NCBI GenBank assembly: GCA_014872785.1
Contig: WKFJ01000042.1
Coordinates: forward strand, 1 to 64,000
From: Alteromonadaceae bacterium
GTDB taxonomy: Bacteria > Pseudomonadota > Gammaproteobacteria > Enterobacterales > Alteromonadaceae
Direction: 5' to 3'
DNA length: 64,000 bases
Program-made: the position numbers and the translations under genes
Shown here: positions 37,750-46,761 of the stretch, one piece after another
Numbering within the stretch: the first letter of the stretch is position 1
How the letters are laid out: every line of letters begins with the position of its first letter
The notes under the pieces: model-generated
The model's input: only the letters and a program-made list of their open reading frames with translations
What the model was told of the DNA's origin: nothing
Database searches by the model: none

Positions 37750-39609
37750 TTGAGTCAGTATGATTCGGCCCATGTCACGTGGATGCTGCTGTGTATTTGT
37801 CTGCTCGTATTTATGCAATTGGGTTTCAGTTGCCTTGAGGCGGGATCGGTTCGCGCTAAAAACAGCATTAATGTGGTGATCAAAAATTGCCTAGACTTCT
37901 GTGTCAGTATTCTGTGTTTCACCTTCGTCGGCTTTGCCCTTATGTTTGCACCGGCAGAAAGCATAGGCTCACAAATCTTAGCCAACTTTTCACTCACTGA
38001 CACTAAGCTCATCATTTTCATTTTATTTCACGCTATGTTCTGTGCCACCACTGTCACTATTATTTCAGGGGCTATCGCAGAACGAATGAGCTTAAGCGGT
38101 TACGTCAGTATTGCAGTGATTACCGCTGTCATTATTTATCCTCTTTGCGGGCGCTGGATTTGGGGCGGTACGCTGTTTGACGGTGTACAAAACGACTGGC
38201 TTACCCAACTCGGATTTCATGATTTCGCGGGTGGCACCCTCGTTCATTCTGTAGGTGGGTGGATTGCATTGGCCAGTGTGATCATTGTCGGTCCGCGAAT
38301 TGGACGCTTTGGCGACGACAGTCAGCCCATTCGTCCCTCTTCGTTGCCCTTGGCCTCGTTGGGTGTATTCATGCTTTGGATTGGCTGGATGGGTTTTAAT
38401 GGTGGCAGCCAACTCATGCTTACCAATCAAACCGCCTCTATTTTGTATATTACCGTTTTGGGTGGCGTCGCGGGCATGTCCAGCGCCGCTCTAGCGAGCA
38501 AAATTGTGCATATGCAGCCTCAGGTAATACTCATTTTAAATGGTGGCTTGGCGGGCCTGGTGGCGATAACCGCGGGCGCAGATATACTCATGCCATGGCA
38601 GGCGCTGCTGTTGGGTGCTATATGCGGCCTACTACCTCAGTTTAGTGAAAGAATGCTCGAAAAATACCAGATTGACGATGGCGTTGGCGTTATTCCAGTG
38701 CATCTATTCGCGGGTATAGTGGGCACCTTAGCTATTGGGTTGTTTATGCCATTAAATGAAGGGGTTTCGCGACTAGAGCAATTAGGCGTACAACTTTTCG
38801 GTGTTGTCGTCGTTGGCGGCGCCGCTTTTTCAATAGCATATGTGTCGCTAAAACTCATATCGCTAAGAGTAATTTTGCGCGTACCCAAAGCAGGTGAATT
38901 AGTAGGCTTAAACGTCTGGGAGCACGGTGCCTCAACAGCAAAAATTGATTTGCTGAGGCAAATGTCCGTACAAGCTGAGCTGGGACTTTTCAATCACCGA
39001 GTTGTTGTCGAACCTCACACCGAAGAGCATCATATAGCAACTTATTACAACACCGTCCTGGACAAATTCAACGAAGTTCAAGAAGAAAGAGAAAAAGCGC
39101 TTGAAAAAGCGGTGTGGTTGGCAGAACACGACGCCTTAACAGGTGTGAAACATCGCAGAGCCGTGACCCAAGTATTAACACAAGAATACGAACGCATTTC
39201 ACGAGGCGGTAATAAAGCCAGTGTTGCCATTATAGACATCGACTTCTTCAAAAAAATTAATGACAAATACGGACATGACGTTGGAGATAAAACCTTAATT
39301 CACTTCACTCAACTGGTCAGCTCAATGCTCAGAAAAACCGATATGTTTGGTCGTATTGGCGGTGAGGAGTTTGTATTACTCTTCACCGATACAGAAGTGT
39401 CTCTAGCTTTAGAGAAACTGGAAAAGATCAGAGCTGAACTCAAAAATTGCCCATTGCACTTGGAGCACGATTCGCTGTCATTTACGTTTAGCGCTGGCTT
39501 AACTTTATTGAGCGAGACAAGAAATATAGAAGCGTCTTTGAAGGCCGCAGACACTGCCCTTTTTGAAGCAAAGAAACAAGGTCGCGATAAAATATTAACG
39601 GTCGACTAA
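37750..39609 (+). CDS. Ammonium-transporter-like sensor fused to a GGDEF diguanylate cyclase
   Basis: A 619-residue fusion. Residues 1 to about 395 form an 11-helix Amt domain (SCLEAGSVRAKNSINVVIKN, HDFAGGTLVHSVGGW with the conserved pore-His region, HLFAGIVGTLAIG). A coiled-coil linker (about residues 425-455, EVQEEREKALEKAV) leads to a GGDEF domain with the active-site GGEEF at residues 537-541. Five residues upstream lies RKTD (528-531), an intact I-site for product inhibition. It should make c-di-GMP, probably in response to ammonium; fusions of Amt to signalling domains are known as sensors rather than pure transporters. No glnK is adjacent. The start is TTG; see the preceding entry. It overlaps the next, convergent gene by 15 bases. 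Confidence 0.92.
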   Translation: MSQYDSAHVTWMLLCICLLVFMQLGFSCLEAGSVRAKNSINVVIKNCLDFCVSILCFTFVGFALMFAPAESIGSQILANFSLTDTKLIIFILFHAMFCATTVTIISGAIAERMSLSGYVSIAVITAVIIYPLCGRWIWGGTLFDGVQNDWLTQLGFHDFAGGTLVHSVGGWIALASVIIVGPRIGRFGDDSQPIRPSSLPLASLGVFMLWIGWMGFNGGSQLMLTNQTASILYITVLGGVAGMSSAALASKIVHMQPQVILILNGGLAGLVAITAGADILMPWQALLLGAICGLLPQFSERMLEKYQIDDGVGVIPVHLFAGIVGTLAIGLFMPLNEGVSRLEQLGVQLFGVVVVGGAAFSIAYVSLKLISLRVILRVPKAGELVGLNVWEHGASTAKIDLLRQMSVQAELGLFNHRVVVEPHTEEHHIATYYNTVLDKFNEVQEEREKALEKAVWLAEHDALTGVKHRRAVTQVLTQEYERISRGGNKASVAIIDIDFFKKINDKYGHDVGDKTLIHFTQLVSSMLRKTDMFGRIGGEEFVLLFTDTEVSLALEKLEKIRAELKNCPLHLEHDSLSFTFSAGLTLLSETRNIEASLKAADTALFEAKKQGRDKILTVD

Positions 39610-40383
39610 GGTCGCGTTGCGATACTTTTCAATTATGCGTTCAATGGTGCCTTGTTGCTTCAATGTTCTCACCGCTGAATTAATGCTTGGCAACAAACTT
39701 TCGTGTTCGTCTCGCAAACGCATCAAGATTTTCCCCTGGGTGTGCACGCCAGCGAAGCCAATAGAGATACCGGTTTGTGCTGACCAGTAATGGGCGGTCA
39801 TTTCTTCGAGAATAGCGACCTCAAATCGATTCCGCTCGAGCCCCTCAATCACGGAGCGTTCAGTACGAAAGTCCATTCGAATAAAGGCTTTTTCGTTAAA
39901 GTAATAATAACCCGTGATGGTTCCTACAACTTTCCCTACCAGACTTTCGGGGGTCATGAACAAAGAACGGTTTTGAGGCAAGGTGATGTAATATTCTGTC
40001 ATGGTGAATATAGGTTCACTGACGATAAAGCCGTCGCCTATATCGCCATTGGGAAACCAGTCGCGACTGACAAAATCGAAATCAATTAATCCCACCTCTA
40101 GGCTTTTAATAGCACGCTTAATGGGTAAATCGACGGGCTCTATTGGTATCTCCGCACGTGCCATTAAAATGGGGATCAATTCATCATAAATTCCAGGCTT
40201 GTCAACGTTGCCAGTTCCCGTATAGGGCAAGAATTTGCTATCCGAAGGTAAGTTATAACGCAAGGGTTCAGAGTGAACATAAGCGCTGACATACAGACAC
40301 AACGTCACAGCAATTACGTTAAACATACTGCGTATGCCAAAGATTTTAATATTTACAAAGATAATAATTGCCCTCATAGGCAC
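39595..40383 (-). CDS. Periplasmic solute-binding protein (SBP family 3-like)
   Basis: A 262-residue protein resembling extracellular solute-binding family 3 domains. A signal sequence covers about residues 20-38 (FNVIAVTLCLYVSAYVHS), then two lobes: LRYNLPSDSKFLPYTG and the hinge region SLVGKVVGTITGYYY, ending with a QQGTIERIIEKYR helix. There are no permease or ATPase genes, so it may be a stand-alone sensor or adaptor. GTG 40383 has an AGAGGA site 8 bases upstream; an ATG at 40326 would give a more conventional signal peptide. It is convergent with, and overlaps, the Amt-GGDEF gene; a functional link is possible but unproven. Confidence 0.8.
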   Translation of the reverse strand: MPMRAIIIFVNIKIFGIRSMFNVIAVTLCLYVSAYVHSEPLRYNLPSDSKFLPYTGTGNVDKPGIYDELIPILMARAEIPIEPVDLPIKRAIKSLEVGLIDFDFVSRDWFPNGDIGDGFIVSEPIFTMTEYYITLPQNRSLFMTPESLVGKVVGTITGYYYFNEKAFIRMDFRTERSVIEGLERNRFEVAILEEMTAHYWSAQTGISIGFAGVHTQGKILMRLRDEHESLLPSINSAVRTLKQQGTIERIIEKYRNATLVDR

Positions 40384-40520
40384 TACAAGCTTCCTCTATC
40401 CTCAATGACAAACATATTTAGAGCGGTTTGCGATTTAATTTACAAATATGAGTGTAGTCCATTGTGAACGAGGCATCATTACAACTAAGGCGAATGGATA
40501 AGAATGCGTGAAGAATAAAA

Positions 40521-40551
40521 ATGGCGGTCAGTGGAACCACTGAGCCGCCAT
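40521..40551 (+). repeat. Long hairpin upstream of a 29-codon frame
   Basis: ATGGCGG-TCAGTGG (40521-40534), a 2-base loop, then CCACTGA-G-CCGCCAT (40537-40551): 14 paired bases with one bulged G. No T-tract follows, only an AAC-rich stretch. It may be a transcript-stabilising stem or an operator. It sits in the 305-base gap between two minus-strand genes. Confidence 0.5.
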
Positions 40552-40574
40552 AACAACAACAAGGAACGATAACC

Positions 40575-40664
40575 ATGAAAGAGGAACCAACTAGGAAGTC
40601 TGTTGGACGTTGGCTTCACTTTCACAACATAAAAGATAGCAAGGGAAACTTGAACCGAAAATGA
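40575..40664 (+). CDS. Possible 29-residue peptide, unknown
   Basis: An ATG frame of 29 codons starts 9 bases after AAGGA and ends in TGA. The peptide is basic and polar with no membrane segment. The hairpin 24 bases upstream and the good ribosome spacing suggest a real leader or small gene, but coding cannot be shown from sequence alone. The rest of 40384-40688 holds nothing else I recognise. Confidence 0.3.
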   Translation: MKEEPTRKSVGRWLHFHNIKDSKGNLNRK

Positions 40665-40688
40665 ACGAAGCAGTCAGGAAACAGCACG

Positions 40689-41522
40689 CTATGTAACCAA
40701 TTTTGTCAAAGACTGGGTTATGTCAGATTTTGTTGCAAATGCGAGCCCAATTGATCGTGATATCGGTAAATCGGCAATGGGTTTCATTACCATTTCTCTG
40801 CCCTCCACGATTTCTCGGTAATCAGGCAATAAAGCACATCCCAGGCCGGCATTAACCAATCCCACTGCGTATTCAATTGTACGAATACGCGCGCGAATAT
40901 CTAAACTTATTTGGCGCTCGTCGAGTGCCACTTGCAGTTGGGGCCAAGCTTCGCATGGGGTGCGTTGAATAAAACCAATGCCTTCCAGTTGGGCTAACGT
41001 CAATTCAGACACCAAGCTCAAGGGGTGAGCTACGGGAATGGCGACGCAAAAAGACTCGCGCCACATAGGCACGAAAGTTTCTGTTTCGTTAAGAGTCGGT
41101 TCATTGATAATACGTGCATCACAGTCTTGCTCAGGCGGTACCAGCGTCAATTCCATGTGAGGATTCACATTAGTAAATTGTTTGAGCAGATTACTCATCC
41201 GCGAAACACCCAGCCCACTCACCACTCCCAAACGATAGGTGGTCTTGTGCTCTACATCTGCGAATAGCTCTTTAATAGCACTCGCTTGTCCCAATAATTG
41301 TTTAGCCAATGGATAAAGCTGTTCTGCCGCCTCAGTCGCTCTCACTCCCCGACTATGACGCACGAAAAGCGGCCTACCAACATGATCTTCTAACTGTTGT
41401 AAAGCAGAGGATATCGAAGGTTGTGCAACATAGCAGCGCTTAGCTGCACCACTTATACTGCCACTTTCTTTTACCGCCACAAAATAACGTAATGCACGAA
41501 GTTCCAAAATGGCTCCAGCCAT
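40689..41522 (-). CDS. LysR-family regulator divergent from gcdH
   Basis: A 277-residue LysR protein. The N-terminal winged helix (about residues 7-66: LRYFVAVKESGSISGAAKRCYVAQPSISSALQQLE) is followed by a substrate-binding domain. Only 66 bases separate it from the divergent gcdH, the usual LysR layout for control of the neighbouring operon by a pathway intermediate. The C-terminal domain is somewhat short. I infer that it senses glutarate, glutaryl-CoA or a related acid, in parallel with the GcdR regulators known next to gcdH. Confidence 0.88.
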   Translation of the reverse strand: MAGAILELRALRYFVAVKESGSISGAAKRCYVAQPSISSALQQLEDHVGRPLFVRHSRGVRATEAAEQLYPLAKQLLGQASAIKELFADVEHKTTYRLGVVSGLGVSRMSNLLKQFTNVNPHMELTLVPPEQDCDARIINEPTLNETETFVPMWRESFCVAIPVAHPLSLVSELTLAQLEGIGFIQRTPCEAWPQLQVALDERQISLDIRARIRTIEYAVGLVNAGLGCALLPDYREIVEGREMVMKPIADLPISRSIGLAFATKSDITQSLTKLVT

Positions 41523-41588
41523 AGGTTAAAGCTATACCAAAGACATATAAAATATATTATTTATTTATCAAATGAAAGAGTAGACTAG

Positions 41589-42812
41589 GTGGCTAAATTT
41601 ATAGCAGTCGGAAATAAAAAGATGTCAAATAGTGCCGGTAGAGCCCCTTTCTCTTGGGAAGATCCTCTTAATCTCAACGAATTTCTTAGCGAAGAAGAGC
41701 GCATGATCCGCGATAGCGCTCATCAGTATTGTCAAGAACGCTTAATGCCGAGAGTCTTAAAAGCCAACCGAGACGAGCACTTTGACCGCGAAATCATGAA
41801 CGAGCTGGGTGAACTGGGACTGCTAGGGTGCACCCTGCCTGAAAAATATGGCTGCGCCGAAGTCAATCACACCGCTTATGGCTTAATCGCTCGTGAAGTA
41901 GAACGAGTAGATTCGGGTTATCGCAGTGCTATGAGCGTGCAATCTTCATTGGTTATGTACCCTATTTATGCTTATGGCTCAGAAGCTCAGCGGGACAAGT
42001 TCCTTCCCAAACTAGCATCAGGTGAATGGGTAGGCTGTTTTGGATTAACTGAGCCGAACTCAGGTTCAGATCCTGCCAGCATGGCGACCAGAGCAGAAAA
42101 AGTCGACGGCGGCTTCCGCGTCACTGGCACCAAGATGTGGATCACAAACTCTCCAATTGCAGACGTTTTTGTCGTTTGGGGCAAACTAGAAGGTGTTGTG
42201 CGTGGATTTGTGCTCGAAAAAGGCATGCAAGGTTTGTCGGCTCCAAAAATTGAAGGGAAGTTTTCACTTCGCGCTTCAATCACAGGTGAGATTGTCATGG
42301 ACAATGTATTCGTACCTGAAGAAAACCTTTTGCCTAATGTACAAGGAATAAAAGGGCCATTTGGCTGTCTGAACAAAGCGCGCTACGGCATCGCTTGGGG
42401 CGCATTAGGTGCAGCTGAGTTTTGTTGGCACGCCGCGCGTCAATACACGCTCGACCGTGAGCAATTTGGTCGCCCTTTAGCCGCTACCCAACTCATTCAG
42501 AAAAAACTGGCTGATATGCAAACTGAGATTGGTATCGGTCTAAGTGCATGCCTGCACGCTGGTCGCATGATGGATGAAAATCGCCTGGCTCCGGAAACCA
42601 TTTCTCTGATTAAACGCAACTCATGCGGCAAAGCATTAGATATTGCACGCGTAGCGAGAGATATGCACGGTGGCAATGGCATTGCCGACGAGTTTCACGT
42701 TATTCGACACGTGATGAACCTAGAGGCAGTTAACACCTATGAAGGTACCCATGACGTACACGCATTGATACTAGGCAGAGCACAGACGGGTTTGCAAGCT
42801 TTCGCTGGCTAA
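41589..42812 (+). CDS. gcdH: Glutaryl-CoA dehydrogenase
   Basis: FAD enzyme that oxidises and decarboxylates glutaryl-CoA to crotonyl-CoA in lysine and tryptophan breakdown. The 407-residue protein follows GcdH closely: [51 protein letters not shown], and the catalytic Glu385 in [10 protein letters not shown]. An ATG at 41622 (residue 12) is an alternative start to GTG 41589. It heads an operon with a fused E1 and an acyltransferase, so the substrate could be glutaryl-CoA made by that E1. Electron-transfer flavoprotein genes are not in the window. Confidence 0.92.
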   Translation: MAKFIAVGNKKMSNSAGRAPFSWEDPLNLNEFLSEEERMIRDSAHQYCQERLMPRVLKANRDEHFDREIMNELGELGLLGCTLPEKYGCAEVNHTAYGLIAREVERVDSGYRSAMSVQSSLVMYPIYAYGSEAQRDKFLPKLASGEWVGCFGLTEPNSGSDPASMATRAEKVDGGFRVTGTKMWITNSPIADVFVVWGKLEGVVRGFVLEKGMQGLSAPKIEGKFSLRASITGEIVMDNVFVPEENLLPNVQGIKGPFGCLNKARYGIAWGALGAAEFCWHAARQYTLDREQFGRPLAATQLIQKKLADMQTEIGIGLSACLHAGRMMDENRLAPETISLIKRNSCGKALDIARVARDMHGGNGIADEFHVIRHVMNLEAVNTYEGTHDVHALILGRAQTGLQAFAG

Positions 42813-42826
42813 TAAGAAGATAGAAC

Positions 42827-45088
42827 ATGCTGGATAGAAACAAGCGCATTGACGATAACTTCGTCAATGCCGTAAATAATAATAAGTTTCCGGCTCCACT
42901 GAGCCATGTACCCTACCAGGCGTTGTCTTTAAGCCAATCAGAATGGATTGACATATTCGAATCACAGGTGTTGAGCAGACACCTGGATTTACAATCTCGA
43001 TTGATGCAAAAGCAAGGCAACAGCTTTTACACCATTGGCAGTGCTGGACACGAAGGCAATGCCGCATACGCCAAAGCATTTCGGGTCACCGACATGGCGT
43101 TTTTGCACTATCGAAGTGGTGCATTTGTATTACAGCGCAGCAAACAGGCTGACGGACAAACACCACTCTACGACATGCTGCTGTCTTTCTCTGCTTCGAG
43201 TGAAGACCCAGTTTCGGGTGGAAGACATAAGGTATTAGGCAGTAAATCGCTTAATATCCCGCCGCAGACAAGTACGATAGCCTCTCACGTGCCAAAAGCC
43301 GTAGGTGCAGCCTATAGCGTGCGTTTAGGGCATAAGGTCAACCCTGATGAGAGTATGCCCGAAGATGCGGTTATTTTATGTAACTTCGGTGATGCATCTG
43401 CCAACCATTCAACCGCGCAGGGCGCAATCAATGCAGCTTGTTGGGCATCGTTTCAATCAATAGATATTCCGATGGTATTCGTTTGTGAAGACAATGGTAT
43501 CGGTATTTCTACGCCAACCCCTAAAGGTTGGATAAAGGCAAATTTCAGTCAGCGTCCTGGGCTTAAATACCTGGAGTGCGACGGGCTTAATCCGTTTGAT
43601 ACCTTTGCCAAGGCAAGCGAAGCTGTGGAATATGCCCGCAAATCTCGCAAACCCGTGTTTTTACACTTTCACACGGTACGCCTGTTAGGACATGCAGGAT
43701 CTGACGCTGAGTTTAAATATCGCAGCAATCAACAAATAGATGAAATAGAACTGCAAGACCCTCTTCTGCACACAGCAAGAGAACTTATCCAGCAAGGAAT
43801 ACTGAGTGCTAAAGAAGTCGTACACATATATGAATCTGCAAAACGGCGCGTGGCACTTGTTGCAGAAAATGCCGCAAAACGTCCTAGATTGGATGCACCA
43901 GAGGCGGTTATAAAGAGTCTTATTCCACCGACAAAAGAATGTCAATCGAAGGGACAGTTGAGCGACGAAACGAGAACTCAGTTGTTCAAACATGAAAAGC
44001 ACAACCTGAGCAAACCACAACACCTCGCCAAGCATATAAACTGGGCACTTCTTGACTTGATGGCCGAGCACGACAATATCGCTGTCTTTGGGGAAGACGT
44101 CGGCAAAAAAGGCGGCGTTTATGGTGTCACCAGCAATTTGGTGGATAAATTTGGTGCCAGTCGGGTCATTAACACTTTACTCGATGAGCAATCGATTCTG
44201 GGCTTAGCCATTGGCATGGCGCACAATGGCATATTGCCTATCCCTGAAATCCAGTTTCTCGCTTATGTGCACAATGCCGAAGATCAAATTCGAGGCGAAG
44301 CGGCAACACTATCGTTTTTCTCAAATGGGCAATACACCAATCCAATGGTAATTAGAATAGCCGGCCTTGCCTACCAAAAAGGCTTCGGTGGTCACTTTCA
44401 TAACGACAACTCCTTCGCCATCTTTCGTGATATTCCAGGTCTTGTGATTGCTTGTCCTTCCAATGGTGAAGATGCCGCTTTGATGTTGAGAGAATCTGTG
44501 CGTCTTGCTAACGAAGAGCAGCGCGTGGTTGTCTTCTTAGAGCCAATCGCTTTGTACATGAAAAAGGATCTTCACGAGGAGAACGATAACCTATGGAGCT
44601 TTCCTTATCCCGAACCAAAAAGCGGTAAGAAACTCTCATTGGGCGAAATCGCCGTATCAGGCAGCGGTAAACAGTTAGCTATCGTCAGCTACGGCAACGG
44701 CTATTACCTATCACGACAAGCACAAAAAGTGCTGCAAGATAAAGGCTTCGACGTTCGGGTGATCGACTTGCGCTGGTTAGCGCCCATTCCAGAAGCATCG
44801 CTACTGGAAGCATTACGAGATTGTGAAAATATCTTAGTCGTAGATGAATGCCGGCGCACAGGCTCTATTAGCGAAGCGTTAATTACGCTATTCCAGGAAA
44901 ACCTGACCAGCGAGCAACTCAAACATACGTCGCGAATTACCGCAGAAGATAGTTTTATTCCACTTGGCAGCGCTTCTTACAGTGTCTTACCTGACACTAA
45001 CGGCATAATTGATCACGCACTGAATATGTTGCGTGAAACTGCGTCGCCGGAGCTTTCCCAAAAGACAGAAAAAGGAGTTAGTGTCTAA
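42827..45088 (+). CDS. 2-oxoacid dehydrogenase E1, alpha-beta fusion
   Basis: A 753-residue thiamine-diphosphate decarboxylase in which E1-alpha (about residues 40-370) and E1-beta (about residues 405-735) are joined by a linker rich in Lys and Glu. The ThDP site is GDASANHSTAQGAINAA; the beta part shows FGEDVGKKGGVYGVTSNL and the FLEPIALY and RTGSISEAL segments. Such fusions serve branched-chain or related 2-oxoacids. No E2 or E3 gene is nearby. With gcdH upstream, 2-oxoadipate (giving glutaryl-CoA) is an attractive substrate; that is inference. It starts 14 bases after gcdH and its stop overlaps the next ATG by one base (TAATG). Confidence 0.9.
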   Translation: MLDRNKRIDDNFVNAVNNNKFPAPLSHVPYQALSLSQSEWIDIFESQVLSRHLDLQSRLMQKQGNSFYTIGSAGHEGNAAYAKAFRVTDMAFLHYRSGAFVLQRSKQADGQTPLYDMLLSFSASSEDPVSGGRHKVLGSKSLNIPPQTSTIASHVPKAVGAAYSVRLGHKVNPDESMPEDAVILCNFGDASANHSTAQGAINAACWASFQSIDIPMVFVCEDNGIGISTPTPKGWIKANFSQRPGLKYLECDGLNPFDTFAKASEAVEYARKSRKPVFLHFHTVRLLGHAGSDAEFKYRSNQQIDEIELQDPLLHTARELIQQGILSAKEVVHIYESAKRRVALVAENAAKRPRLDAPEAVIKSLIPPTKECQSKGQLSDETRTQLFKHEKHNLSKPQHLAKHINWALLDLMAEHDNIAVFGEDVGKKGGVYGVTSNLVDKFGASRVINTLLDEQSILGLAIGMAHNGILPIPEIQFLAYVHNAEDQIRGEAATLSFFSNGQYTNPMVIRIAGLAYQKGFGGHFHNDNSFAIFRDIPGLVIACPSNGEDAALMLRESVRLANEEQRVVVFLEPIALYMKKDLHEENDNLWSFPYPEPKSGKKLSLGEIAVSGSGKQLAIVSYGNGYYLSRQAQKVLQDKGFDVRVIDLRWLAPIPEASLLEALRDCENILVVDECRRTGSISEALITLFQENLTSEQLKHTSRITAEDSFIPLGSASYSVLPDTNGIIDHALNMLRETASPELSQKTEKGVSV

Positions 45089-46131
45089 TGAGCCAGCAAA
45101 AACAAAGGGCTTTGGTGGTTTGCCCAGGACGCGGTACCTACAACAAAGAAGAGCTGGGTTATCTGCACCGCTACCATCAAGAACGACTCGGTATTTTAAC
45201 CGAAATAGACAAGCAACGAAGTGAACTCAATCAACCGACGGTATCCGCACTAGACGCGGCCGAAAAGTACAATCTAAAGCAGCACAGCGCCGGAGAAAAT
45301 GCATCTTCACTTATCTACGCATGTGCAAAAGCCGACTTTATGCAGATTAATAGAGAGCGTTTTGAAATTGCTGCCATCACCGGTAACTCCATGGGCTGGT
45401 ACATTACCTGTGCCTTGGCAGGTAGTCTGTCACCAGGCTATGGCGCCCGTTTGATCAATACGATGGGTTCCATGATGGTGGATGGTTTAATTGGTGGTCA
45501 ATCTATCTATCCCATTGTTGATGATGATTGGGTGGCTTCACCGATGTTGGAAAACCAGGTCAGCGAGGCGATTGCCACGATCAATCGAGTCGATGGATGT
45601 GAGCTTTATGTCTCTATCAGGCTTGGTGGATATGTAGTGTTTGGTGGCAATGACAAGGCACTTAAACTTTTGCCAGAGTACTTGCCCAAGATTAATGACA
45701 CTTATCCTATGCGCTTTTTTAACCACGCAGCGTTCCATACACCTTTGCTTGATGGGATTGCCAAAAAAGCGCAATCACTGATGCAACCAGATATCTTCGC
45801 CAAACCGACCATACCTATGGTCGATGGCCTGGGCAACATTTGGCAACCCTATAGCTGCAATGAAAAAGCCTTGCATCGCTATACTTTGGGAACACAAGTG
45901 AAGGATGTTTATGATTACAGCAAAGCCATAGAAGTCAGTATCAAAGAGTTTGCGCCTGATAAAATCATTATTTTAGGTCCAGGTGCGACGCTTGGTGGGG
46001 CAACTGCACAAGTACTTATTAAACACAACTGGTATGATTTGCATAGCAAAGCGGATTTTATACAGAGACAAAAGGCGAATCCGGTGATATTGTCAATGGG
46101 AATGCCAGATCAAAGAGAACTTGTGATTTAA
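45088..46131 (+). CDS. Acyltransferase of the FabD (malonyltransferase) superfamily
   Basis: A 347-residue acyl-carrier-type transferase with the GNSMGW nucleophile elbow (Ser101) and the paired His217 in AAFHTPLLDG, the FabD Ser/His dyad. It lacks the usual N-terminal FPGQG; CPGRGTYNKEELGYL stands in its place. The C-terminal GPGATLGGATAQVLI is also AT-like. There is no carrier protein, ketosynthase or polyketide gene around, so a biosynthetic assembly-line role is unlikely. Its one-base overlap with the E1 gene implies joint function, perhaps moving an acyl group between CoA and the E1/E2 system. The true substrate is unknown. Confidence 0.88.
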   Translation: MSQQKQRALVVCPGRGTYNKEELGYLHRYHQERLGILTEIDKQRSELNQPTVSALDAAEKYNLKQHSAGENASSLIYACAKADFMQINRERFEIAAITGNSMGWYITCALAGSLSPGYGARLINTMGSMMVDGLIGGQSIYPIVDDDWVASPMLENQVSEAIATINRVDGCELYVSIRLGGYVVFGGNDKALKLLPEYLPKINDTYPMRFFNHAAFHTPLLDGIAKKAQSLMQPDIFAKPTIPMVDGLGNIWQPYSCNEKALHRYTLGTQVKDVYDYSKAIEVSIKEFAPDKIIILGPGATLGGATAQVLIKHNWYDLHSKADFIQRQKANPVILSMGMPDQRELVI

Positions 46132-46303
46132 AAACCGTCAGTGAAAGATCTCTACGATCCACGGGCATAGAAAAATATTTGTTTACCACAGTAAAAAAAT
46201 GTTATAAATGCGTTTCTTTTTTGCGCGATCAATGCATTTTGAGGTAGTAACTACCTGATTGATCGACTATAGTTTTGCAAATGAGCGTTTACGGAGTGAA
46301 TTA

Positions 46304-46708
46304 ATGGCTAAGAAGCATACCAGAGAAGAAGAAGATGCCGAGATAGATATGACCCCCATGTTGGACATCGTGTTCATCATGCTTATCTTCTTTATCGTAA
46401 CGACCTCATTCGTTAAGGAAAAAGGCTTAGAAGTTCAACGTCCAAAAGAAAACCAGCAGCAGAACAACAAACCTTCTAAAGCTGTTAGTATTCTTATTAC
46501 AAATGAAGGCCAAATCTATTTTAACAACCAGTTGGTTGACGTAGTGCGTGTTAACGCACGTATTCAAAACTACCTTGCAGAGAACAACACTGATGTTGCA
46601 GTGGTTAAAGCAGGCCCTAAAGCGCCTCACGGTATCGTAGTCGCGGTACTTGACCAAGCAGCTGAAGCTGGTTTATCTACGCTATCCATAGCGGTAGACA
46701 AGAGTTAA
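46304..46708 (+). CDS. exbD: ExbD/TolR-family biopolymer transport protein
   Basis: A 134-residue inner-membrane protein of the proton-driven ExbB-ExbD-TonB energy system. One membrane helix (about residues 21-41, MLDIVFIMLIFFIVTTSF) contains the conserved Asp of the family (IDMTPMLDIVF), and a periplasmic domain follows. I chose ATG 46304, with GGAG 7 bases upstream, over a start 15 codons earlier. exbB, tonB and a TonB-dependent receptor are absent here; the gene is alone between terminator-bounded neighbours. It may serve a TonB2-type or Tol-like complex encoded elsewhere. Confidence 0.9.
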   Translation: MAKKHTREEEDAEIDMTPMLDIVFIMLIFFIVTTSFVKEKGLEVQRPKENQQQNNKPSKAVSILITNEGQIYFNNQLVDVVRVNARIQNYLAENNTDVAVVKAGPKAPHGIVVAVLDQAAEAGLSTLSIAVDKS

Positions 46709-46721
46709 AATTGCATTTAAT

Positions 46722-46751
46722 AAAAATGCCCAGCATTAGCTGGGCTTTTTT
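46722..46751. terminator. Bidirectional terminator between exbD and DUF1338
   Basis: GCCCAGC / GCTGGGC stem with an ATTA loop (46728-46745), T-run on the right and A-run on the left. It serves the convergent exbD and DUF1338 genes. Confidence 0.9.
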
Positions 46752-46761
46752 ATGCCTGATA

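Noticed and set aside
41987..42376. 129-codon antisense frame inside gcdH
   Set aside because: Overlaps conserved catalytic regions of gcdH; no start signal.
43685..44071. 128-codon antisense frame inside the E1 gene
   Set aside because: It lies inside a strongly supported gene in another frame and has no ribosome site or recognisable domain.
45088..46131. Polyketide or fatty-acid synthase cluster suggested by the FabD-like gene
   Set aside because: No ketosynthase, carrier protein or ketoreductase nearby; the operon partners are catabolic.
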